From Flavobacteriaceae bacterium (GTDB lineage Bacteria > Bacteroidota > Bacteroidia > Flavobacteriales > Flavobacteriaceae), in the NCBI GenBank assembly GCA_021739635.1, contig JAIPBH010000001.1, forward strand, positions 355,209-419,208: a stretch of DNA of 64,000 nucleotides, in the 5' to 3' direction. This document shows, one piece after another, positions 56,907 to 64,000 of this stretch. A program made the translations under genes and the position numbers. The stretch's first letter is position 1, and every line of letters begins with the position of its first letter. Below the pieces are notes generated by a model. It was not told the origin of the DNA and ran no database searches. It saw only the letters and a list, made by a program, of their open reading frames with translations.

Positions 56907-58025
56907 ATGGCAAAAAGAGACTATTACGAAATTTTAGGGGTAAATAAATCAGCATCGGCTGACGAAATAAAAAAGGCATATAGAAAGATGGCTATTAAAT
57001 ACCATCCAGATAAAAACCCTGACAATAAAGAGGCCGAAGCAAAATTTAAAGAAGCCGCAGAAGCTTATGAAATTTTAAGTAATGCCGATAAAAAAGCACG
57101 ATATGATCAGTTTGGTCACCAAGCTTTTGATGGAAGTGGCGGTTTTAGTGGCGGTGGTATGAATATGGATGACATATTTAGTCAGTTTGGAGATATTTTT
57201 GGAGGTGCTTTTGGCGGCGGTGGCTTTTCAGGATTTGGTGGCGGAGGCGGCCAACGACGAGTTAAAGGAAGTAATTTGAGAATTAGAGTTAAATTGACTT
57301 TAGAGGAAATTGCTAATGGTGTTGAGAAAAAAATCAAGGTTAGACGAAAAGTTCAAGCAAAAGGAACTACCTATAAAACCTGTACTACATGCCATGGAAG
57401 TGGGCAAATTACAAGAATAACAAATACTATTTTAGGTAGAATGCAAACCGCAGCAGCATGTAATGTTTGTGGTGGTGCCGGACAAATTATTGATAAAAAA
57501 CCTGCTGATGCAGATGAACAAGGATTGAAAATTGCTGAAGAAACAGTTTCAATTAAAATTCCTGCTGGAGTAGTTGATGGCATGCAACTTAAAGTTGCAG
57601 GAAAAGGAAATGAAGCACCAGGAAATGGTATTTCTGGTGATTTATTAGTGGCTATTGAAGAAGAAGCTCATGAAAAATTGCAACGAGAAGGTGATAATTT
57701 ACATTATGATTTGTATGTGAGTTTACCTGATGCTATTTTAGGTGCATCACAAGAAATAGATACCGTAACAGGTAAAGTTCGTATTAAAATTGAGCCAGGA
57801 GTACAATCAGGAAAAATATTAAGATTACGTGGTAAAGGAATTCCAAGTATCAATGGTTATGGACGAGGAGATTTACTTGTTCATGTTAATGTTTGGACTC
57901 CAAAGACTTTAAGTAAACAGCAAAAAGAATTTTTTGAAAGCGTTAGGGAAGATGACCATTTTATACCTAAACCTGATAGCGGTGATAAATCGTTTTTTGA
58001 GAAAGTAAAAGATATGTTTTCTTAG
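56907..58025 (+). CDS. dnaJ: Chaperone DnaJ with reduced zinc-finger region
   Basis: The 372-residue co-chaperone has a J domain with the catalytic HPD (YHPDKNPDN), a glycine/phenylalanine-rich region with long GGG runs, a cysteine region, and the C-terminal substrate-binding domains (RLRGKGIPS). Only two CxxCxGxG motifs are present, CTTCHGSG and CNVCGGAG, instead of the four in E. coli DnaJ. As both zinc sites normally need two motifs each, only one zinc site can form. This reduced form is usual in flavobacterial DnaJ as far as I recall. Complete gene, in operon with grpE. Confidence 0.94.
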   Translation: MAKRDYYEILGVNKSASADEIKKAYRKMAIKYHPDKNPDNKEAEAKFKEAAEAYEILSNADKKARYDQFGHQAFDGSGGFSGGGMNMDDIFSQFGDIFGGAFGGGGFSGFGGGGGQRRVKGSNLRIRVKLTLEEIANGVEKKIKVRRKVQAKGTTYKTCTTCHGSGQITRITNTILGRMQTAAACNVCGGAGQIIDKKPADADEQGLKIAEETVSIKIPAGVVDGMQLKVAGKGNEAPGNGISGDLLVAIEEEAHEKLQREGDNLHYDLYVSLPDAILGASQEIDTVTGKVRIKIEPGVQSGKILRLRGKGIPSINGYGRGDLLVHVNVWTPKTLSKQQKEFFESVREDDHFIPKPDSGDKSFFEKVKDMFS

Positions 58026-58105
58026 TTTTAAAGATTTAAAATTACACATTAAATAAAAGTTATCACATTATTTTATTAATTATATAATAAAAAATATTAT
58101 ATTTG

Positions 58106-58138
58106 AATATCACTATTTTTTAGTGATATTTTCTTTTT
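58106..58138. terminator. Intrinsic terminator after dnaJ
   Basis: AATATCACTA (58106-58115) pairs with TAGTGATATT (58121-58130) around TTTTT, followed by T-rich sequence. Confidence 0.8.
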
Positions 58139-58153
58139 CATAGCAATTTTTTT

Positions 58154-58193
58154 CCCATCCTTAATTCACATTAAGGGTGGGTTTTGTTTTTTA
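58154..58193 (+). terminator. Second terminator-like hairpin after dnaJ
   Basis: CCCATCCTTAA (58154-58164) pairs with TTAAGGGTGGG (58171-58181), one G-U pair, followed by TTTTGTTTTTT. It stands between dnaJ and the ABC transporter genes. Confidence 0.75.
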
Positions 58194-58279
58194 TACCTTT
58201 TACTAACTTTATCATTTTATTATAAAAGTTAATAGGTAACATTTAATATATTTACACAAATTGCAATTAAAAAATAAGA

Positions 58280-59206
58280 ATGAGTAATATATTAGAAGTC
58301 CAAGATGTTTCTAAAAATTTTGGATCATTTACTGCCCTAAATAAAGTTTCTATTACGGTTCCAAAAGGTACTATTTATGGTTTATTAGGTCCTAATGGCG
58401 CTGGAAAAACAACCTTAATTCGAATTATCAATCAAATTACTATGCCAGATTCAGGTAAGGTTTTTTTAGATGGAGAACTATTAAACGCTTCGCACATTAA
58501 AGATATTGGGTATTTACCCGAAGAAAGAGGATTGTATAAATCTATGAAAGTTGGTGAACAGGCCTTATACTTAGCTCAATTAAAAGGTTTAAGTCATAAA
58601 GAAGCTAAAGCCAGATTAAAGTATTGGTTTGATAGACTTGAAATAGGCGATTGGTGGAACAAAAAAATTCAAGAGTTATCAAAAGGAATGGCACAAAAAA
58701 TTCAGTTTGTTGTTACTGTGTTACATCAGCCAAAATTATTAATTTTTGATGAACCTTTTTCTGGTTTTGACCCCATTAATGCCAACTTAATTAAAGACGA
58801 GATTTTAAAGTTAAGAGAAGATGGCGCTACTATTATTTTTTCAACACATCGCATGGAATCTGTTGAAGAATTGTGTGATGACATAGCCTTAATTAATAAA
58901 TCAAATAAAATTCTTGATGGTAAGTTAATGGATATTAAAAGGCACTATAAAACCAATACTTTTGAAGTAGGAATTTTATCAAATAACAAAACGGTTTTAG
59001 AACAAGAATTAGCAAATAAATTTAACATTTACCCAGCTAGTTTTAAAACCTTAGGAGAAGAGTTAAAATTAAATATCAAGCTTTCTGAAGGAGAAAAACC
59101 TAATGAATTACTAAGTTATTTATGCAATCATGGAGAAGTCTCACATTTTGTTGAATTAATACCAAGTGTGAACGATATTTTTATTCAAACTGTTAAGAAT
59201 AATTAA
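58280..59206 (+). CDS. ABC transporter ATP-binding protein (ABC-2 exporter type)
   Basis: The 308-residue ATPase has Walker A GPNGAGKTT, a signature segment ELSKGMAQKIQF (variant of LSGGQ) and Walker B LLIFDEPFSGFDP, then the switch histidine in STHRMES. The C-terminal 80 residues form the extra domain seen in NatA-like and drug-export ATPases. It lies 2 bases before its permease gene. Together they form a type 2 exporter of unknown substrate, often annotated NatAB-like. Confidence 0.92.
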   Translation: MSNILEVQDVSKNFGSFTALNKVSITVPKGTIYGLLGPNGAGKTTLIRIINQITMPDSGKVFLDGELLNASHIKDIGYLPEERGLYKSMKVGEQALYLAQLKGLSHKEAKARLKYWFDRLEIGDWWNKKIQELSKGMAQKIQFVVTVLHQPKLLIFDEPFSGFDPINANLIKDEILKLREDGATIIFSTHRMESVEELCDDIALINKSNKILDGKLMDIKRHYKTNTFEVGILSNNKTVLEQELANKFNIYPASFKTLGEELKLNIKLSEGEKPNELLSYLCNHGEVSHFVELIPSVNDIFIQTVKNN

Positions 59207-59208
59207 TT

Positions 59209-60522
59209 ATGAACCATTTACCGCTCATTATAAAAAGAGAATATTTAACAAAGGTTAAAAATAAATCATTTATAGTAATGACTATTTTAAGTCCTATTTT
59301 ATTAATTGCCCTTATTACAGTTGTAGCATATTTGTCTCAATTAAATAACGATAAACAAAGAACCATATGTATTCTAGATGAAACTGGGCTAGTACAAGAT
59401 GTTTTTAAAAGTGAAGATAATACCATTTATAACATATTGGAAAACATGACTTTAGCCGATGCTAAAGAATTGGTAAAGCAAACAGAAGCATATGGATTGT
59501 TACATCTTGAAAATTCAAATCTTTTTGATTCAATATCTAATCAAATTAAATTCTACTCAGAAGATTCTCCATCATTAACTATAATTTCAAATTTAGAGTC
59601 TAAAATTGATAAAAAAATTGAGAATTTAAAACTTCAACATAGAGGCGTAGATATAGCTATGATTGAAGCATCAAAAACGAATGTTAATATTAATCAAGAA
59701 AGTTTTGATGGTCAAAAAACATCCAAAATTGATAGTATTGTTAAACTTTTTTTTGGAAGTGCAGCAGGTTATTTGTTATTCATGTTTATCATTATTTATG
59801 GAAATATGATTATGCGTAGCGTTATTGAAGAAAAAACAAGCAGAATTATTGAAGTTATTATTTCTTCTGTAAAACCAATGCAACTTATGTTGGGTAAAAT
59901 AATAGGAACCTCTTTAGCAGGAATTACCCAGTTTATTATTTGGCTCTTTATAGGAGGCGCATTATTATTTACAGTTTCTATTGTTTTTGGTATTGACACG
60001 TCACAAGCTAAAACTCCAAATCAGCAAATAATTGAAGGAGCCATGCAAAACTCAAATGTAAACATGCAGATTCAAGATGTTTATAATTCATTGCACCATC
60101 TACCAATGACTAATTTAATTATAGCATTTTTATTATTTTTTATCGGAGGTTATTTATTATATAGCTCATTATATGCCGCAATTGGTGCCGCTGTAGATAA
60201 TGAAACCGATACGCAACAGTTCATGTTGCCCATCTTAATGCCATTAATTTTAGCGGTTTATATAGGGTTTTTTACAGTAATTGAAGATCCACACGGTACA
60301 GTTTCAACAGTATTTTCATTTATACCTTTAACATCACCAGTAGTTATGCTCATGAGAATTCCGTTTGGTGTTCCCATTTGGCAGCAGTTGGTATCATTAT
60401 TGTTATTAGTTGGAACGTTTATATTTACTGTATGGTTTGCAGCAAAAATTTATAGAGTTGGCATTTTAATGTATGGAAAAAAACCAACCTATAAAGAATT
60501 GATAAAGTGGATAAAATATTAA
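59209..60522 (+). CDS. ABC-2 type permease (NatB-like)
   Basis: The 437-residue membrane protein has one N-terminal helix (SFIVMTILSPILLIALITVVAYL), a large external domain of about 130 residues, and six-odd helices in the C-terminal half. The segment MIMRSVIEEKTSRIIEVIISSVKPMQLMLGKIIG is a hallmark of this permease family. It starts 2 bases after the ATPase stop and ends 1 base before the MscS gene. Sodium or drug export is possible; the substrate is not shown by the sequence. Confidence 0.88.
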   Translation: MNHLPLIIKREYLTKVKNKSFIVMTILSPILLIALITVVAYLSQLNNDKQRTICILDETGLVQDVFKSEDNTIYNILENMTLADAKELVKQTEAYGLLHLENSNLFDSISNQIKFYSEDSPSLTIISNLESKIDKKIENLKLQHRGVDIAMIEASKTNVNINQESFDGQKTSKIDSIVKLFFGSAAGYLLFMFIIIYGNMIMRSVIEEKTSRIIEVIISSVKPMQLMLGKIIGTSLAGITQFIIWLFIGGALLFTVSIVFGIDTSQAKTPNQQIIEGAMQNSNVNMQIQDVYNSLHHLPMTNLIIAFLLFFIGGYLLYSSLYAAIGAAVDNETDTQQFMLPILMPLILAVYIGFFTVIEDPHGTVSTVFSFIPLTSPVVMLMRIPFGVPIWQQLVSLLLLVGTFIFTVWFAAKIYRVGILMYGKKPTYKELIKWIKY

Positions 60523-60523
60523 A

Positions 60524-61399
60524 ATGAATCAAAACTTAGAAAAAGCAGAAAAAATTGTAGAAAAAAGCTCTTTATGGAATGATTTAAAAATATTCCTTAA
60601 TCAGCATATAGATTTTAGTAGTGATATTAGTATCTCTGTAAAAGATGTTTTAATTGTAATTGCTGTTATTTTTATTACAACCTTAATTTTAAGAGTTGTA
60701 CTTAAGGTAATAACACATAAATTACCAAATGAAGATAAAAGTAAATTCAATGTCGTTTTTGGGTATTTTAGATGGCTCGTTTATTTATTAATTTTACTAA
60801 TCACTTTAAATGCCGTTGGAGTTGACGTCACTGCTGTTTTTGCTGCCTCTGCTGCCTTAATGATAGGTATTGGTTTAGCCCTTCAAACCTTGTTTCAAGA
60901 TATTATTTCAGGTATTTTTATTTTAGTAGATCAATCGGTTCATGTAGGCGACATTATTGAAATTGATGGTAAAGTTGGCCGCGTTGAAGAAATTAAATTA
61001 CGCACTACCAGAGCCGTTACTATTGGAAATAAAGTTTTAATTATACCCAATCACTTATATTTATCAAATAGTTTATATAATTGGACACAAAATGGAACCA
61101 CCACCAGAGAAAGTGTTGATGTTGGCGTTGCCTATGGAAGTAATGTGCAATTAGTTAAAAAGTTGTTGCTGCAAGCTGCAAATTCGCATTCAGAGGTTTT
61201 AGATCATGAAGAAACATCGGTTCAGTTTACTGATTTTGGTGACAGCTCCTTAAATTTTAAAGTAATTTTCACAATAGCTGATAGTTTTAATGCCAACGCA
61301 CCAAAAAGCGATATCCGTTTTGAAATAGATAAACTATTTAGAGAACATAATATTAGTATTCCATTCCCTCAAAGAGATATTCATATCATTCAAAAATAA
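60524..61399 (+). CDS. Small-conductance mechanosensitive channel (MscS family)
   Basis: The 291-residue channel has three membrane helices at about 41-63, 82-100 and 103-137. The pore helix segment AASAALMIGIGLALQTLFQDIISGIFIL is rich in Gly and Ala as in MscS. The cytoplasmic domain follows with VHVGDIIEIDGKVGRVEEIKLRTT, also a family hallmark. It protects the cell in sudden hypo-osmotic shock. The start lies one base after the permease stop, so it is in the same transcript. Confidence 0.93.
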   Translation: MNQNLEKAEKIVEKSSLWNDLKIFLNQHIDFSSDISISVKDVLIVIAVIFITTLILRVVLKVITHKLPNEDKSKFNVVFGYFRWLVYLLILLITLNAVGVDVTAVFAASAALMIGIGLALQTLFQDIISGIFILVDQSVHVGDIIEIDGKVGRVEEIKLRTTRAVTIGNKVLIIPNHLYLSNSLYNWTQNGTTTRESVDVGVAYGSNVQLVKKLLLQAANSHSEVLDHEETSVQFTDFGDSSLNFKVIFTIADSFNANAPKSDIRFEIDKLFREHNISIPFPQRDIHIIQK

Positions 61400-61411
61400 A
61401 AATTATAGAAT

Positions 61412-62575
61412 ATGCCAAAAATTTTAATCGTAGAAGATGAAGCTGCAATACGGCGAGTGCTTGTTAAAATTCTTTCAGAAGAAAATGACACCTATCAAGT
61501 TGAAGAAGCAGTTGATGGATTAGATGGAGTTGAAAAAATAAAAAAAGATGATTTTGATTTAGTGCTTTGTGATATTAAAATGCCAAAAATGGATGGTGTT
61601 GAGGTACTAGAAGCAGTAAAAAAAATAAAACCTGAAATTCCCATAGTTATGATTTCGGGTCATGGCGATTTAGATACGGCTGTTAATACCATGCGTTTAG
61701 GAGCGTTTGATTATATATCAAAACCACCAGATTTAAATAGGCTTCTTAATACGGTAAGAAATGCTTTAGACCGAAAAGAACTCGTTGTTGAAAATAAATT
61801 GCTAAAAAAGAAGGTTAGCAAAAATTTTGAAATGATAGGTGAAAGTAAAGCTATTTCACTTATTAAAAATATGATCGAAAAAGTAGCACAAACAGATGCT
61901 CGTGTGCTTATTACAGGTTCAAATGGTACAGGAAAAGAACTTGTAGCACATTGGTTGCATGAAAAAAGTGACCGCGCAAATGGACCCATGATAGAAGTAA
62001 ATTGTGCTGCTATTCCTAGCGAACTTATTGAAAGTGAATTGTTTGGCCATGTTAAAGGCGCCTTTACAAGTGCCGTAAAAGATAGAGCAGGTAAATTTGA
62101 GGCAGCAAACCAAGGCACTATTTTTTTAGATGAAATTGGTGATATGAGTTTGTCTGCACAAGCCAAAGTTCTGCGAGCACTTCAAGAAAGCAGAATTCAA
62201 CGTGTTGGTAGTGATAAAGACATCAAAGTTGATGTTCGAGTCATTGCAGCTACGAATAAAGATTTAAAAAAGGAAATTGAAAAAGGTAGGTTTAGAGAAG
62301 ACTTATATCACAGACTTGCAGTTATTTTAATTCAAGTGCCTTCATTAAATGAAAGACGAGAAGATATTCCCTTGCTTATTAATCATTTTACTGAAAAAAT
62401 AGCTAGCGAACATGGAACAGCAAAAAAAATCTTTTCTGATAAAGCTATTAAGCTATTACAAGATTATGACTGGACAGGAAATATTAGAGAACTTAGAAAT
62501 GTAGTTGAGCGATTAATTATTCTTGGTGATAAAGAAGTGACTGAGAATGACGTTAAATTGTTTGCTTCAAAATAA
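61412..62575 (+). CDS. NtrC-type response regulator (REC plus AAA+), no C-terminal DNA-binding domain
   Basis: The 387-residue protein has a receiver domain (about 1-120) with the phospho-acceptor Asp in LVLCDIKMPKMDG (about residue 53) and the AAA+ sigma-54 activator domain (about 143-385). Walker A reads GSNGTGKE, Walker B FLDEIGDM, and the arginine-finger region RFREDLYHRL is present. The GAFTGA loop, which contacts sigma-54, reads GAFTSA. The protein ends soon after the AAA+ lid (ELRNVVERLIIL), with no Fis-type helix-turn-helix. It may act from solution or through a partner. No histidine kinase is adjacent. Confidence 0.88.
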   Translation: MPKILIVEDEAAIRRVLVKILSEENDTYQVEEAVDGLDGVEKIKKDDFDLVLCDIKMPKMDGVEVLEAVKKIKPEIPIVMISGHGDLDTAVNTMRLGAFDYISKPPDLNRLLNTVRNALDRKELVVENKLLKKKVSKNFEMIGESKAISLIKNMIEKVAQTDARVLITGSNGTGKELVAHWLHEKSDRANGPMIEVNCAAIPSELIESELFGHVKGAFTSAVKDRAGKFEAANQGTIFLDEIGDMSLSAQAKVLRALQESRIQRVGSDKDIKVDVRVIAATNKDLKKEIEKGRFREDLYHRLAVILIQVPSLNERREDIPLLINHFTEKIASEHGTAKKIFSDKAIKLLQDYDWTGNIRELRNVVERLIILGDKEVTENDVKLFASK

Positions 62576-62583
62576 AAACCAAT

Positions 62584-63471
62584 ATGAAACAGATAGATAT
62601 CAACATAAATGACTTTAAAATAACAAACCAGATTTCTATAGCTAATTCAAAAACTAGTTATGACTTAAAGGCTTCAAAAAATAAAACCGATAAAGCTCTT
62701 GAAGTTGTTAGAAGAAAACTAGGCGAACTTCAAGACACCATGTATGCGCAAGGCAAATATGCCGTTTTGGTGTGCCTTCAAGGCATGGATACCTCAGGAA
62801 AAGATAGTCTGGTTCGTGAAGTTTTTAAAGATTTTAATGCACAAGGAGTTGTAGTGCATAGTTTTAAAGTTCCTACCGAATTAGAATTGGGTCACGATTA
62901 TCTATGGAGACATTATTTGGTGCTTCCTGTAAGAGGTAAATTTGGGGTTTTTAATAGAACTCACTATGAAAATGTATTAGTTACAAGAGTTCATCCAGGT
63001 TATATTTTATCTGAAAATATTCCAACAATAAAATCTATTGAAGATGTTAATGATGCCTTTTGGGATAAACGTTTTGAGCAAATAAATAATTTTGAAAAGT
63101 ATTTAGCAGAAAGTGGAACCATTATTTTTAAATTCTTTTTAAACATTTCTAAAGAAGAGCAAAAGCAGCGTTTACTTCGCAGATTAAATCTTCCCAATAA
63201 AAACTGGAAATTTTCTGCAGGCGATTTGAAAGAACGTAAACTTTGGGATAAGTATCAAGAATGTTATGAAGATGCTTTAAATAGAACTTCAAAACCTCAT
63301 GCACCATGGTATAATATTCCTGCCGATGACAAACCAACCGCACGTTATATTGTAGCAAAAATTATGTATGATACATTAAGTGCTTATACAGATATTAAAT
63401 CACCTGAAGTTGATGGTGATTTAAAAGTAAATTTAGAGTTATATAAGCAACAATTAGAAAATGAATCATAA
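62584..63471 (+). CDS. Polyphosphate kinase 2 family protein (PPK2)
   Basis: PPK2 enzymes transfer phosphate between polyphosphate and nucleotides. The 295-residue protein has the family Walker A GMDTSGKDSLVREVF, the lid module (RLLRRLNLPNKNWKFS) and the segment GVFNRTHYENVLVTRVHP. The size is that of a single-domain class I or III enzyme; this form commonly phosphorylates AMP or ADP from polyphosphate. It follows the response regulator after 8 bases. Direction and nucleotide preference are not shown by the sequence. Confidence 0.9.
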   Translation: MKQIDININDFKITNQISIANSKTSYDLKASKNKTDKALEVVRRKLGELQDTMYAQGKYAVLVCLQGMDTSGKDSLVREVFKDFNAQGVVVHSFKVPTELELGHDYLWRHYLVLPVRGKFGVFNRTHYENVLVTRVHPGYILSENIPTIKSIEDVNDAFWDKRFEQINNFEKYLAESGTIIFKFFLNISKEEQKQRLLRRLNLPNKNWKFSAGDLKERKLWDKYQECYEDALNRTSKPHAPWYNIPADDKPTARYIVAKIMYDTLSAYTDIKSPEVDGDLKVNLELYKQQLENES

Positions 63472-63561
63472 TTATAAAAAAAAAAATTTCTTTAATTTTT
63501 TGTGATTTTGTTAGCATCTTAAGATTTTGAATAATATTATCTTTAAAAATTAAAAAAACCT

Positions 63562-64000
63562 ATGAACAAGTTAAATACCACTCTTTTAATCTTCTTATTT
63601 TTAGTTTCGTTACCATTTTATTCTCAAACAGATGAAGAAATACTAAAAGAAATTTACAAGCAATCTTTAACAAATGGTAAAAGTTATGATTGGTTAAATT
63701 ATTTATCCAATCAAATTGGCAGCAGATTATCAGGTTCTTTAGGCGCAGAAAAAGCAGTGGCTTGGGGAAAAGAAGAACTTGAAAAATTAGGTCTAGATAA
63801 AGTTTGGTTACAACCAGTTATGGTGCCAAAATGGGTTCGTGGCGCCAAAGAATACGCTTTTATAGAAAGTGAACCTGGTAAAACAACAACAGTTAATATT
63901 TGTGCTCTTGGTGGCTCTGTAGCGACACCTGCATTAGGTATTAAAGCTAATATTATTGAAGTTCATAATTTTGAAGAGCTTGAAGCTTTAGGTAAAGAAC
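63562..64000 (+). CDS. Exported M28-family peptidase, 5' part only
   Basis: The frame starts at ATG 63562 and runs off the right edge; 146 residues are visible. It has a signal peptide (about 1-21, ending FYSQ) followed by SYDWLNYLSNQIGSRLSGSLGAEKAVAWGKEELEKLGL, the N-terminal pattern of M28 zinc carboxy- or aminopeptidases with their cap region. The catalytic zinc ligands would lie beyond the window. The call therefore rests on the N-terminal part alone. Confidence 0.72.
   Translation, partial: MNKLNTTLLIFLFLVSLPFYSQTDEEILKEIYKQSLTNGKSYDWLNYLSNQIGSRLSGSLGAEKAVAWGKEELEKLGLDKVWLQPVMVPKWVRGAKEYAFIESEPGKTTTVNICALGGSVATPALGIKANIIEVHNFEELEALGKE

Noticed and set aside
61711-62166. A 151-residue minus-strand open frame inside the response regulator gene
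   Set aside because: It is wholly opposite a conserved AAA+ domain and its translation has no recognisable domain.

Overview
The window is a low-GC chromosomal segment of a member of the Bacteroidota, almost certainly a marine Flavobacteriaceae. The evidence is the TAnnTTTG-type promoters in front of several genes, secreted proteins with type IX secretion (T9SS) C-terminal sorting domains, a bacillithiol enzyme (BshC), a DnaJ with only two zinc-binding motifs, and house-keeping genes of clear flavobacterial type (rimO, guaA, pyrG, yidC, mnmA, grpE-dnaJ). The genus cannot be set from the sequence alone.

Region 1 (1-2449) holds a partial serine-hydrolase lipoprotein and rimO. Region 2 (2818-27799) is the accessory heart of the window: a beta-1,3-glucan (laminarin-type) utilisation locus with no SusC/SusD pair. 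It begins with a membrane-spanning SusR/HTCS-like regulator. Next come a TIM-barrel glycosidase fused to a predicted outer-membrane beta-barrel, a glycan-binding lipoprotein, a GH16 laminarinase lipoprotein and a PKD/repeat glycan-binding lipoprotein. The following tight gene series encodes a GH30 lipoprotein, a sugar-porter MFS transporter, a GH149-like beta-1,3-glucan phosphorylase, a GH17 lipoprotein, a GPH-type transporter fused to a GH17 domain, and two more GH17 proteins without signal peptides. A T9SS-secreted protein with carbohydrate-binding-like modules closes the locus. Two sequence elements are repeated, nearly unchanged, upstream of both the first operon gene and the last secreted protein; they are the best candidates for the regulator's operator. 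The inferred flow is surface binding and GH16/GH30 trimming, passage through the barrel fusion, periplasmic GH17 action, import by two transporters (one carrying its own cytoplasmic GH17 domain), then cytoplasmic hydrolysis and phosphorolysis.

Region 3 (27908-49455) is mostly core: a carboxypeptidase-like regulatory domain protein, bshC, a PLP decarboxylase, guaA, a LysM/periplasmic-binding-like lipoprotein-free secreted protein, DUF922 and DUF3820 proteins, pyrG, yidC, a MORN-type repeat protein, a three-FAS1 lipoprotein, mnmA, a T9SS subtilase, a nitronate monooxygenase-like enzyme, a MATE exporter, a small acidic protein and a PAP2 phosphatase.

Region 4 (49476-53288, minus strand) pairs a diacylglycerol-kinase-family lipid kinase with an LtaS-like membrane sulfatase/phosphoglycerol transferase, then a DUF2911 protein. 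The space between the last two holds an unmistakable decayed remnant of meaB. Region 5 (53462-64000) holds an ECF sigma factor, an overlapping membrane-anchored partner and a repeat-rich DUF4097-like secreted protein. It continues with grpE-dnaJ, an ABC exporter pair, an MscS channel, an NtrC-type regulator lacking its DNA-binding domain, PPK2 and a partial M28 peptidase. No rRNA, tRNA, CRISPR array, prophage or insertion sequence was seen.
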